A stretch of DNA of 64,000 nucleotides from JAFDWI01 sp963764215 (GTDB lineage Bacteria; Actinomycetota; Acidimicrobiia; Acidimicrobiales; Iamiaceae). Positions 46,001 through 54,803 of this stretch are shown one piece after another. Under the pieces are notes generated by a model. It had not been told where the DNA came from. It was given only the letters and a program-made list of their open reading frames with translations, and ran no database searches. Within the stretch, counting starts at the first letter, position 1. Every line of letters starts with the position of its first letter. Where the stretch lies: the NCBI GenBank assembly GCA_963764215.1, contig CAVXRS010000004.1, positions 1-64,000 on the forward strand. The letters are read 5' to 3'. The translations under genes were made by a program, and so were the position numbers.

Positions 46001-46479
46001 GGAGAACCACCCGAGTCGGACCGGGCCGATTCGACGAGACGACGATCCTCTTCGGTGACCTCGACCGAGGAGCGCCGATGCCAGCGGATGAAAGCCCCGG
46101 CGAGCACGGCCGAGGCGATCACGAAGGCGACCACCGGGATCGCCCAGATGAGTCCCTGCACGCCGTTCCGAGAGGGGGTCAGCAGGATGTCCTGGCCGTA
46201 GCGGTCGGCGAACCAGGCGCGGATCTCACTCGGCGTCTTGCCCGCGACGAGCTGACGACGGATCTCGGCGCGCCCTGCCACCGACGTCGGCGCGTCCGAC
46301 GCGGCCATCGACTTGTCGGTGCATTCGGGACAACGCAGCGACTGGGCGACCGAACGGGTTCGCTCCGTGAGCGACGGGGTCGACGTGGCCCGACCGCCCA
46401 CCGCGAGTGCCACGACGAGCACTGCGCCGAGCAGTGCCCAGGGCAGCCACCGGCGCGTGAAGCTCTTCTGCACGCTCAT
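45997..46479 (-). CDS. ccmH: Cytochrome c maturation protein CcmH (thiol reductase type)
   Basis: The 160-residue protein has a first membrane helix (WLPWALLGAVLVVALAVG), an outside three-helix domain with redox pair C50-PE-C53 (SLRCPECTDKSMAAS), the conserved segment RRQLVAGKTPSEIRAWFADR then YGQDILLTP, and a second helix (GLIWAIPVVAFVIASAVLAG). It keeps apocytochrome cysteines reduced for haem attachment. The usual glutamine after the CxxC is a threonine here. The gene overlaps ccmG and ccmI at both ends. Confidence 0.9.
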   Translation of the reverse strand: MSVQKSFTRRWLPWALLGAVLVVALAVGGRATSTPSLTERTRSVAQSLRCPECTDKSMAASDAPTSVAGRAEIRRQLVAGKTPSEIRAWFADRYGQDILLTPSRNGVQGLIWAIPVVAFVIASAVLAGAFIRWHRRSSVEVTEEDRRLVESARSDSGGSP

Positions 46480-47094
46480 CCGACCTGCCCTCGGACCGCG
46501 GTGGTCGTGGGGCCACGATCGCCATCGCGGCGGAGAAATTGGTCCAACTCGGCCGCGGTGACCGGAGAGATCGACTTGGTCACCACCACCCCGTCGGGGT
46601 TCACCACGAACGTCTCGGGGACTTTCGCCACTCCCCAGTCGAGCCCCATCGTGTCGGTGTCCACGGCCAGCACCGGCCACGACCGCGCCTCCGTAGGAGG
46701 CGAAGAACTTCTTCGCGTCGCTCGGCGTGTCCTGGAACAGCACGTTGACCAACTCGGCATCACCGGACGCCTGATGCTGCAGGGCCCACTTGCGCAGCTC
46801 CGGCGCTTCGTCCCGACACGGTTGGCACCATGACGCGAAGAAGTTCACGACCACGTACTTGCCACGCTCGTCGACCAGATCGAAGTGCTTTCCCTGAAGG
46901 GTCGCACCCGAGAGCGACGGCGCGACCTTGCCCAGCAGCGGGCTCTCGGCCGAATCGGTCTGCTTCTTGCTGATCGCGAGCAGGCCGACGAGTGCGACCA
47001 CCACCACCGCGACCCCCAGTGCCGCCCACCGGGCTCTGAACCGTCCGGAGCGCGGCGGTCGGTCCACCGCCGGCCCGTCGCCGGAGTCGCTCAC
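46476..47094 (-). CDS. ccmG: Thioredoxin-like CcmG/ResA (TlpA) protein, one frameshift
   Basis: A ~205-residue membrane-tethered thioredoxin. It has a single N-terminal helix (ALGVAVVVVALVGLLAI) and LLGKVAPSLSGATLQGKHFD. The active site YVVVNFFASWCQPCRDEAPE has the CxxC pair. In the other frame VDTDTMGLDWGVAKVPETFV carries the cis-proline, followed by VVNPDGVVVTK. A one-base shift near 46690 joins the halves. It delivers reducing power to CcmH or the apocytochrome. The GTG start overlaps the ccmF stop, and the stop overlaps the ccmH ATG. Confidence 0.87.
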
Positions 47095-49092
47095 GTCACC
47101 CCCGCCGGCTGGGTGACATCCGCGGGTGCGTCACCTTCCGGTCGGTCGACTCCCTCGTCGATCGGAGCGGACACGGGATCGGTCGGTCGGCGCCGTCGAC
47201 CGGGGAAGGCCGCGAAGAACGCGCCGATGAACATCAGCCCGCCGCCGGTCCAGATCCAACTCACCAACGGTTCGATGAAGACGCGCACGGTGATCGGGCC
47301 GTTCGGCTGATCGGGCATGGTGAGCAGCGAGAGATAGACGTCGTCGACCGGGGACGCGTGCACCGACGGGGTGCCCACCACCTGGGAGGCGTTCGCGAAC
47401 TTCTTCAACTTCGGGGTGTAGACCTTGCCGCCGTCGATCCGGATGCGGGCCTGCTGGATGACCACGTCGCCTTCGGTCTGCGTGGATGCCCCGACGTAGG
47501 TGACGCGGTGCCCCTGCAGCGTCGCCGTGGCTCCCTGGTGAAGCGTGAAATCGGCCTGGTGGGCATACGCGGTGCTGGCCGCGAACCCCATCGCCACGAC
47601 CACCACCCCGATGTGCACGATCATGCCTCCATTGGTCCGCCCCACCAGCCCCCGCAGTCCCTGACGACGGGTCGCGAGCACGATCTGTCGCACCGCCGCG
47701 CCGGCCACGAACCCGCCCAGGCCGAACGTGACCAGGGGGAGGATGCCGCCGAGCGCCGACGGCCACCGCGAACACGATCGTCCCCACGCCGATCCACGCC
47801 GGAACCAGCAGGCGTTGCCGGAGGACCTCTCCGGACGCCTTGCGCCAGGGCAGGGCCGGGGCGATCCCCATCAGGAACAGCAACGCCAGGACGATCGGCC
47901 CGGTCATCCGATCGAAGTACGGACCGCCCACGGTGATCTTGGAGCTGTTCACCGCTTCGACGATCAGCGGGAAGACCGTGCCGAGAAGCACCACCAGGGC
48001 AAAGGCGGCGAACAACAGGTTGTTGATCAGGAACGCGCCTTCACGCGAGACCGGAGAGTCGATCCGCCCGGGCGAGCGCAACCGATCGCCGCGCCAGAAG
48101 ATCAGACCGATGCTCACCGCGGCAACCACCCCGAAGAACGCCAGCAACGTCGGGCCGATGCCCGATTGGCTGAACGCATGCACCGAGTTGAGCACCCCGG
48201 AACGGGTGAGGAAGGTTCCCAGGATGGTCAACGAGAACGTCGCGCACAGCAACGACAGGTTCCAGACGCGCAGCATGCCGCGGCGTTCCTGGACCATGAC
48301 CGAATGCAGGTACGCCGTGCCCGTCAGCCACGGCAGGAACGAGGCGTTCTCGACCGGGTCCCACGCCCAGTAGCCACCCCACCCCAGAACCTCGTAGCTC
48401 CACCAGGCGCCGAGCACGATGCCCAGGCTCAGGAACGCGAACGCGAACAACGTCCAGCGGCGGGTCTCGACCAACCAGCCCTCGCCCAGCCGACCGGTGA
48501 CCAGGGCGCCGATCGCGAAGGCGAAGGGCACGGTGAACCCGACGAATCCCAGATACAGGATCGGCGGATGGAACGCCATGAGCGGATTGTTCTGCAACAG
48601 CGGGTTGGGTCCGGGTCCGTCGAATCCGGCCGGTGGGGAGTACGACCGAAACGGGCTCGCCGAGGTGGCCATGAGGCCGAAGAAGAACAGCGCCACGGAG
48701 AACATGACCAGCGTCGCCCAGGCCAGGAGCTTGTCGCCGAGCTGCCTGCGGAATCGCACGACGACCGCGAGGATGTACCCGGCCAGGATCAAGCCCCAAA
48801 GCAGGATCGAACCCTCCAACGCCCCCCACATCGCCGCGAAGTTGTACAGCGCCGGCGTGTGGGTCGAGCCGTTCTCGGCCACGTATTTCACGGTGAAGTC
48901 CCGGGTGATGAGCGCGTGTTCCATGGCCCCACAGGCGACCAGCGCGCTGGTGAGGAGCAGGCCGGCGAACAGCGGTGATGTCCGCAACAGGTCCTGTCGG
49001 CCGCGGGCGAGCCCGATGCCGAGAACACAGATCGCCAACGCGGCGACGAAGACGCCCGCGAGGACGGCGGTGGAACCGATCGCGACGTTCAT
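47091..49092 (-). CDS. ccmF: Haem lyase subunit CcmF, one frameshift
   Basis: A ~667-residue multi-span membrane protein. The haem-handling WWD block is complete: WGGYWAWDPVENASFLPWLT near residue 235. Also seen are FAAMWGALEGSILLWGLILA, AFHPPILYLGFVGFTVPFAF and LTILGTFLTRSGVLNSVHAF. A final soluble segment and helix (PLVSWIWTGGGLMFIGAFFA) follow. One frameshift near 47755 separates the first ~445 residues from the rest. With CcmH it joins haem covalently to apocytochrome c. Stops and starts overlap its neighbours, so the whole ccm block behaves as one operon. Confidence 0.93.
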
Positions 49093-49099
49093 GGTTTCG

Positions 49100-49669
49100 T
49101 CAATGACATGCGGGATCTGACTTCAGCCGCGCCTGATGTTCCGCAGTGTAGGTCTCGGAGTGCTTGATGATGATCTGGTCGCCGATGAAGTGGGACCCGC
49201 TGGCGGCGGACCCCCAATGTCCCACGATCACGACGGGCTCGCATCGCTTGAAGAGCGCCGGGGGATCGGAACCGGTGTACGTGACCGGGGCCGTGACCCC
49301 GTTGGCGACCAGGTCGAAGGAGATCCTCTGCGTGTTGTTGTCGAGGGTGGTTCCCTTCGGGCTGTTGGCGACGGTCCCCTGGATGCGGAAACGTCGGGTG
49401 CCCAGATCGCCACGGTGCGCGACGGCCTCGTCCACCTGGTAGAAGTAGTCGGTCGCGCTGCCCAGGGCCTTGGTGACGAGAAAGCCGGTGGCCGCGGCGA
49501 TCACGACGAGCACGCCGACCGCCATCCACCGGTGCCCCCGTGCGTTGCGCCGCGGTGATCCAGCTGCGGACGAACGCGGGGTGAGATCGAATTCCGGTGG
49601 TTCGCCGTCGGCGTCGAGTTGATCGAGACCCACCGCATCGGTGTCCGTGCCCTCGGGACCTCGTGCCAT
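49100..49669 (-). CDS. ccmE: Haem chaperone CcmE
   Basis: The 189-residue product has an N-terminal polar segment, one membrane helix (WMAVGVLVVIAAATGFLV) and the CcmE beta-barrel (RRFRIQGTVANSPKGTTL, ISFDLVANGVTAPVTYTGSD). The covalent haem-binding histidine is H170 in IIKHSETYTAEH, with HxxxY intact. It receives haem from CcmABCD and gives it to CcmF/H. It carries the classic His rather than the Cys variant found in some archaea and sulfate reducers. The ATG shares its A with the ccmD stop (TGATG). Confidence 0.93.
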   Translation of the reverse strand: MARGPEGTDTDAVGLDQLDADGEPPEFDLTPRSSAAGSPRRNARGHRWMAVGVLVVIAAATGFLVTKALGSATDYFYQVDEAVAHRGDLGTRRFRIQGTVANSPKGTTLDNNTQRISFDLVANGVTAPVTYTGSDPPALFKRCEPVVIVGHWGSAASGSHFIGDQIIIKHSETYTAEHQARLKSDPACH

Positions 49670-49842
49670 CACAACCACCGTCGTTCTTCGGGAGGAACCT
49701 GGCGGGACAACTTGCGACCGCGCCTGACCAGATGCACGACATAGCCGCCGATGGCCACGGCGGCGACGCCGTAGCCGGCGCCGACGAAGTTCCAGTAGTT
49801 CTCGGTCTGGTCGGTGACCACCGCGATCAGGGTCGGGTCCAT
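49669..49842 (-). CDS. ccmD: Small membrane protein CcmD
   Basis: The 57-residue protein has one membrane helix (NFVGAGYGVAAVAIGGYVVH) followed by a basic end (RRGRKLSRQVPPEERRW), the normal size and topology of CcmD. It helps release haem-loaded CcmE from CcmABC. It overlaps ccmC upstream and ccmE downstream by shared stop/start bases. Identification rests on size, topology and position more than on sequence. Confidence 0.83.
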   Translation of the reverse strand: MDPTLIAVVTDQTENYWNFVGAGYGVAAVAIGGYVVHLVRRGRKLSRQVPPEERRWL

Positions 49843-50672
49843 CAGGCCGTCTCCTCCCGGTTGTCGGACGGCACGGTCGGCCGGTTCGACCGGACCGCCA
49901 CGGCTTCGGCACGCCGGGCCGCGATCGCTTCGTCGAACGCGCTCTCGTCCACCCGCTCGGCGAGCCAGCCGACCCGGAACCGCACGATCGTCAGCCACAC
50001 GTAACCGCACAGGCCGGCGACCATCATGATCAGCAGACTGAACAACATCGTGCCGCCGATCTGGGACTTGCCCAGCAGGCGCACGGTCTGCCCCTGGTGG
50101 AGGGTCACCCACCACTTGGTGGATTCGTGCACGATCGGCACGTCGAGGGCGGCGATGATCCCCGCGATCGCACACCACTTCGCCCGATTGGGACTCCCGA
50201 CGAGGGCCCGACGCAGGGCGAGGTAACCCGCGAACAGCACGAACAGCAGTGCAGTGGTGGTCAGCCGCGCATCCCAGGTCCAGTAGATACCCCAGATCGG
50301 CCGTCCCCACAGCATGCCGGTGACGAGCGTCAGCGCCGTGAACAACAGACCGATCTCGGCGGAGGCCCCGGCCAGGATGTCGGCGAACTCGCTCTTGCGC
50401 CACAGCACCCCGACGCTTGCCCCCGCGGTGACCCCGAAGGCGGTGTACGCGATGATCGCCGAGGGCACGTGGATGTAGAGCAGGCGTGCCGCGTTCGACT
50501 GGTTCGCGTCGGCCGGGGAGATGACGAGCGCATAGGCCAATCCGACGGCGGTCAGCACCAACGTGACGATTCCCAGGATTCTGGTGCTCCGCGAACTCGT
50601 CCCCACCGGAGCGGGCCGGGCCGCATCGGTGACTTCCCGTGGGGCCGGGAGGCCGGTGTCGATAGTGGTCAT
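49842..50672 (-). CDS. ccmC: Haem exporter/handling protein CcmC
   Basis: The 276-residue membrane protein has six helices and the tryptophan-rich haem-handling block GRPIWGIYWTWDARLTTTAL. Conserved histidine regions are LLYIHVPSAIIAYTAFG and PIVHESTKWWVTLHQGQTV. It attaches haem to CcmE. The C-terminal tail of ~35 residues (ERVDESAFDEAIAARRAEAV) is longer than in proteobacteria. The ATG lies at 50672, inside the end of ccmB. Confidence 0.93.
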   Translation of the reverse strand: MTTIDTGLPAPREVTDAARPAPVGTSSRSTRILGIVTLVLTAVGLAYALVISPADANQSNAARLLYIHVPSAIIAYTAFGVTAGASVGVLWRKSEFADILAGASAEIGLLFTALTLVTGMLWGRPIWGIYWTWDARLTTTALLFVLFAGYLALRRALVGSPNRAKWCAIAGIIAALDVPIVHESTKWWVTLHQGQTVRLLGKSQIGGTMLFSLLIMMVAGLCGYVWLTIVRFRVGWLAERVDESAFDEAIAARRAEAVAVRSNRPTVPSDNREETA

Positions 50673-51346
50673 GTGTCCTCCAGGAGGGGACCGAACGCGA
50701 AGATTCCCGCAAGGAGATAGGCCACGGCGAACACCACGAGCAAACCCACCCACCGCCAGGCCTGAGCGTGGGTCACGTCGCCGGTGCCGAGAGCGGCCTG
50801 AAATGCCGATGTCGCGCCCACCAGCACCGGTGCCACCACCGGGAGCAGGAGCAGTGGCAGCAAGGTTTCCCGCCCTCGCACCCCCATCAGCAGCGCGCCG
50901 TACAGCGTGCCCGACGCCGCCAGTCCGACCGCCGCGGCCAGTCCCGCGCAGACGAGCATGCCGAAGGCATGCAGGTGGGTGGCGTACAACAGGGTCGCCC
51001 CGACGACGGTGAGGATCTCGAGCGCGATGATCTCGACGAAGACCCCGAGGGCCTTGCCGAGGAACATCCCGGAAGGGTCCAACCCGGACAGCCGGAGCTG
51101 ATCGGTGAGGCCGGGCGCGCGCTCGGCGGTGAAGGTGCGTTGCACGGTGAGGATGACGGCGAGCAGCACGGTGATCCACACCAGGCCCGCGGTGGCTTCG
51201 TTCAGGACCGACTGGCGGGAGTCGAGCGCGAACGCGAACAGGACGAGGATCACGAGTGCGAACGGCGCGAGCTGATTGAGCGCGGTCCGCGTCCGCCATT
51301 CGATGCGGAGATCCTTGCCGGCCACCACCAGTGCATCAGCCAACAT
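50669..51346 (-). CDS. ccmB: Haem ABC exporter permease CcmB
   Basis: The 225-residue, six-helix membrane protein shows the family start AGKDLRIEWRTRTALNQLAP and the core TVQRTFTAERAPGLTDQLRL. A later block PLLLLPVVAPVLVGATSAFQ is also typical of CcmB. With CcmA it forms the ATP-driven complex that powers release of holo-CcmE. It overlaps ccmA by 11 bases and ccmC by 4. Confidence 0.93.
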   Translation of the reverse strand: MLADALVVAGKDLRIEWRTRTALNQLAPFALVILVLFAFALDSRQSVLNEATAGLVWITVLLAVILTVQRTFTAERAPGLTDQLRLSGLDPSGMFLGKALGVFVEIIALEILTVVGATLLYATHLHAFGMLVCAGLAAAVGLAASGTLYGALLMGVRGRETLLPLLLLPVVAPVLVGATSAFQAALGTGDVTHAQAWRWVGLLVVFAVAYLLAGIFAFGPLLEDT

Positions 51347-52067
51347 CGGCCATCTCCACCGGAGGATCGGTCACGCCGCCATCCGCCCCGTGGGCCGGGG
51401 CCGGCGGCAGCGGAGACACGGTGTCGGCCACGTCCTCGACGATGCCCCCGGTGACGGTGACCACCCGGTGAGCCAGCGTGGTGGCCCGTTCCAGGTCGTG
51501 CGATGCCACGAGCACGGTCACTCCGGCTGCGGCCGCCGAGGTGATGAGGTCATCGACCAGATCGCGGCCGGCCACATCGAGGCCGGCATGGGGTTCGTCC
51601 AACAACCACAGCTCGGCATGACGCATCAGCAGTACGGCCAGTGCCGTGCGTCGGCGCTGACCTGCAGAGAGGCGCCCGACTTCGACATCGGCGAGCCGAC
51701 CGCCCATGCCCACCTGGGTGAGGGCCCGGTGCGCATCTGCCGGGTCCTGATGGGCCGCGGTCGCCCAGAACCGCACGTTGTCCGCGGCGCTGAGCTCCTC
51801 GTACAACCCGACACCGTGGCCGAGCAGCCCGACCCGGTGGCGCACCGCGTGCCGATCGGTGGCCAGATCGCATCCCAGGATCTCGGCCGTACCGCTCTGC
51901 AGCGGTAGCAGGCCCGCGCAGAGCCGGAGCAGGGTCGACTTCCCGGCACCGTTTGGCCCTTGCAACAGGACGATCTCACCGGGGTCGACATCGAGGGTCG
52001 CCCCGGCCAGGGCGGGGAATCGTCCCAGCACACAAATCGCATCTCGGAGGTGAACGACAGACCGCAT
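51336..52067 (-). CDS. ccmA: Haem ABC exporter ATP-binding protein CcmA
   Basis: The 243-residue ATPase has Walker A LLQGPNGAGKSTLLRLCAGL, signature VGRLSAGQRRRTALAVLLMR (LSAGQ, the variant usual in CcmA), Walker B LWLLDEPHAGLDVAGRD and the H loop VLVASHDLERATTLA. It is the first gene of the nine-gene ccm operon. The region upstream runs into the divergent sortase gene with about 75 bases between start codons. Confidence 0.94.
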   Translation of the reverse strand: MRSVVHLRDAICVLGRFPALAGATLDVDPGEIVLLQGPNGAGKSTLLRLCAGLLPLQSGTAEILGCDLATDRHAVRHRVGLLGHGVGLYEELSAADNVRFWATAAHQDPADAHRALTQVGMGGRLADVEVGRLSAGQRRRTALAVLLMRHAELWLLDEPHAGLDVAGRDLVDDLITSAAAAGVTVLVASHDLERATTLAHRVVTVTGGIVEDVADTVSPLPPAPAHGADGGVTDPPVEMADVG

Positions 52068-52141
52068 GGGACCGCTTCAGGCTACCGGGAATCCCACAAA
52101 CCGGCCAAGGGTGGAAGCGACCGTGGACCACGCATCCTGCG

Positions 52142-53155
52142 ATGGCTGTCCTCACGGGGGCGGAACCGACGCCTTCATCGGGCAGACTGTCGGCCGTGAG
52201 AGGCTCCCGAATCCTCGGTTACGCGGGGCACGCGCTGGTGACCGCCGGGGTGCTCGTGCTGTTGTTCGTGCTCTTCCAACTCTGGGGGACGGGCCTGCAC
52301 GAGGCCCGGGCACAGGACTCGTTGACCCACCAATTCGACCGCATGCTCGCCCGGTCCCCCGCCCCGTCGACCAGCACCGGTCAGCCCGGGCCGACCACGA
52401 CCCTTCCTGCCAAGGTCGCCGCGAGCAAGGACATCGCCCCGAAGATCGGCGAGCCGGTCGGCCGGATGGTGATCCCCAGACTCCACCTCGACAAGATCGT
52501 GGTCCAGGGCGTCGAACTGGTGCAGCTCGACCGGGCCCCGGGCCACTTCCCCCAGACGCCTTTTCCCGGCCAGGCGGGCAACGCCGCGATCGCCGGGCAC
52601 CGCACCACCTACGGCGCGCCCTTCTACAACATCGACAAGCTGAAGCCCGGTGACAAGATCATCATCACCACCGTGCAGGGAACCTTCACCTACTCGGTGC
52701 AGTGGACCAAGATCGTCATGCCCGATGCGATGTGGGTGCTCAAGACGGCGAAGGACCACCCCAACACCCTGACCCTGTCGGCATGTCACCCCCGCCTGAA
52801 CCTCACCCGTCGTTACATCGTGCGGGCGGTGCTGCAGGGCAAGCCTGCTCCCCGCATGGCAGGCCAGGAAGCCGCCATGCGAAACGCTTCCCAGCACGCC
52901 GGCGACACCATCGCCGGGGGCGTGGAGTCGCCGAGCAACTCGGGTGCCTGGCTCCCCATGATCGCCTGGGGTCTGGTGTGCGCCGGGGTGTGGATCCTGA
53001 CCTGGTGGGCCTCCCGCCGCTGGCGCCGAGAGGGTGGCGCCCTGCCCCGCTGGGTGCGGACGGTGGTGCCGTATGTGATCGGGGTGCCGGTGTTCCTCGG
53101 GATCCTCTTCCTCTGCTTCGAGAACCTGGCCCAGCTCCTCCCCGCCGGTCTCTGA
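52142..53155 (+). CDS. srtE: Class E sortase
   Basis: The 337-residue membrane protein has an N-terminal helix (HALVTAGVLVLLFVLFQLWG), a Ser/Thr/Pro-rich linker and then the sortase barrel. Catalytic residues are H153 (IAGHRTTYGAPFYNID), C215 (TLSACHPRLN) and R223/R224 (LTRRYIVRAV). TLSACHP differs slightly from the usual TLTTCHP. Two C-terminal helices follow. Class E sortases attach LAXTG-type surface proteins to the wall of high-GC actinobacteria; no such substrate is encoded nearby. ATG 52142 is used; GTG at 52196 gives a shorter N terminus and may be the true start. Confidence 0.88.
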   Translation: MAVLTGAEPTPSSGRLSAVRGSRILGYAGHALVTAGVLVLLFVLFQLWGTGLHEARAQDSLTHQFDRMLARSPAPSTSTGQPGPTTTLPAKVAASKDIAPKIGEPVGRMVIPRLHLDKIVVQGVELVQLDRAPGHFPQTPFPGQAGNAAIAGHRTTYGAPFYNIDKLKPGDKIIITTVQGTFTYSVQWTKIVMPDAMWVLKTAKDHPNTLTLSACHPRLNLTRRYIVRAVLQGKPAPRMAGQEAAMRNASQHAGDTIAGGVESPSNSGAWLPMIAWGLVCAGVWILTWWASRRWRREGGALPRWVRTVVPYVIGVPVFLGILFLCFENLAQLLPAGL

Positions 53156-53164
53156 CCGGCGAGG

Positions 53165-53920
53165 TCAGCGACCGCGGAACTCGGGGCGGCGTCGCTCGCC
53201 GAACGCCGCGAGACCTTCGGCGAGATCCTCGCTCTCCCAGGCGGCTGCCCGGGCTTCGCGGGACGGTCGCGGAGCCGCGCGCTCCTCCTCGACCGCGTCG
53301 AGCATGGTCTTGTGCGCGGCGATCGTCAGCGGGGCGAGCCGGGCGATCTGCGCAGCCCACTCGACCCCCGCGGCACGCACGTCGGTGCCGCCATCGGCCA
53401 GACGATGGATGAAGCCCGAACGGTGCAGTCGCCCCGCATCGAACGTCTCCGTACCGGTCAGCATGGCTCGGGCGATCGAATGACCCACCGCCTCGGCCAG
53501 GTGCTGCACGGTGAAGTGGTCGACGGTGAGGCCGATCTTCGCCGCGGGGATTCCGAAGGTCGCATCGGCCGTGGCGATCCGCAGGTCGCAGGCCATCGCG
53601 AGCTGGGTTCCCGCGCCCAACGCCGGTCCGTGGATCGCGGCGAGCACCGGGGCCGGCAGCGCCCGCAGGTCCTCGAGCGTGCCCCTCAGATCGTCGACGA
53701 ACGCGCCGTCCTCGACCGTGGACAGATCGGCTCCGGAACAGAAGTTCTCACCGGCGCCGCACAGCACGAGCACCCGGGTTCCCTGCTCGCGCGCACCGTC
53801 GATGGCGACCCGCAGGTCGCGGAGATGGTCATGGTCGAGGGCGTTGCGGCGTTCGGGGCGTGCGAGCGTCACGACCCGTACCGCTGCCGGATCGTCCAGA
53901 TCGTCGACGAGGACAGCCAT
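53165..53920 (-). CDS. Enoyl-CoA hydratase/isomerase family protein (second copy)
   Basis: The 251-residue crotonase-fold protein shows LARPERRNALDHDHLRDLRV, the oxyanion-hole block NFCSGADLSTVEDGAF, AIHGPALGAGTQLAMACDLR and FGIPAAKIGLTVDHFTVQHL. It is only distantly similar to the copy at 4584. The usual Glu pair in the second motif is not obvious (IGLTVD replaces LGL.PEGG), so the reaction is uncertain. It ends nine bases from the sortase stop and is preceded by the metal transporter operon on the same strand after a 19-base gap. Confidence 0.87.
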   Translation of the reverse strand: MAVLVDDLDDPAAVRVVTLARPERRNALDHDHLRDLRVAIDGAREQGTRVLVLCGAGENFCSGADLSTVEDGAFVDDLRGTLEDLRALPAPVLAAIHGPALGAGTQLAMACDLRIATADATFGIPAAKIGLTVDHFTVQHLAEAVGHSIARAMLTGTETFDAGRLHRSGFIHRLADGGTDVRAAGVEWAAQIARLAPLTIAAHKTMLDAVEEERAAPRPSREARAAAWESEDLAEGLAAFGERRRPEFRGR

Positions 53921-53939
53921 GGCCCGGGAATCTACCGGC

Positions 53940-54803
53940 TCAGGAGGTACGCCGACGGCCGATCAAACGACAGACGAGGTAGATCGCGAAGGAGACCGTG
54001 GTGACGTACGGACTGATCGGTACCGAGGCGCCGAGCGCCAGCAGGATGCCACCCACCATCGAGACGAAGCCGAAGCCCATCGAGAGCAGTGCGACGTTCC
54101 GCGGGTTCGAGCTGACGCGTTGCGCCGCGGCGGCCGGGGTGCAGATGATGCTCAGGACCAACAGCGCTCCGACCACCTGGACGCCCACCGCGACGGTGAG
54201 CCCGAGCAGGATCATGAACGCCGTCGACAACGCCCCCACGGGAACGCCACGGGCGGCCGCGAGCTCCGGATCCAGCCCGGCGAAGTTCAGGGGACGCCAC
54301 AGGAACGTGAGGCACGCCACCACCACCAGACAGATGCCGACCAGCCAGATCATCTGGGGCTCGTCGACCGCGACGATCTGGCCGACCAGCAGTCCGAACT
54401 TGTTGGCGGCCCGACCCTGGTAGACGGCGAGGAACAGGACACCGAGCCCGAGCCCGAAGGGCATCAGGACGCCGATGATCGAGTTCCGGTCCCGCGCGCG
54501 TACCCCGAGGAGTCCGATCAGCACTGCCGCGATCAGCGACCCGGCGATCGACCCGACGACGACGCTCACGCCCCCCAGCAACGCGGCCGCGGCACCGGCG
54601 AAGGAGAGCTCGGAGACCCCATGGACCGCGAAGGGCAGGTCCCGCTGGATGACGATCACCGAGACGAGGCCGCCGACGAGCCCGAGCACCGCGCCCACGA
54701 TGAGCGAGTTCCGCACCAGGGGGAGGAGCTGTGCGTAGTCGCTGAAGTCGACGATGCGATGCCATACGTCGGGACCGGCCGCGGCGACGAGCAGGGCGCT
54801 CAC
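53940..54803 (-). CDS. znuB: Zinc/manganese ABC transporter permease (ABC-3 family)
   Basis: The 287-residue protein has about eight membrane helices. IVGAVLGLVGGLVSVIVIQR then DLPFAVHGVSELSFAGAAAA is the diagnostic start of ABC-3 permeases. Later helices include VQVVGALLVLSIICTPAAAA with the conserved TPAAAA. It forms the channel for Zn2+ or Mn2+ with ZnuA and ZnuC. It overlaps the ATP-binding gene by four bases. Confidence 0.92.
   Translation of the reverse strand: MSALLVAAAGPDVWHRIVDFSDYAQLLPLVRNSLIVGAVLGLVGGLVSVIVIQRDLPFAVHGVSELSFAGAAAALLGGVSVVVGSIAGSLIAAVLIGLLGVRARDRNSIIGVLMPFGLGLGVLFLAVYQGRAANKFGLLVGQIVAVDEPQMIWLVGICLVVVACLTFLWRPLNFAGLDPELAAARGVPVGALSTAFMILLGLTVAVGVQVVGALLVLSIICTPAAAAQRVSSNPRNVALLSMGFGFVSMVGGILLALGASVPISPYVTTVSFAIYLVCRLIGRRRTS

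Noticed and set aside
52142..53155. Sortase locus with its own surface-protein substrate
   Set aside because: No LAXTG/LPXTG protein is adjacent; the lectin at 61335 has a signal peptide but no sorting signal.
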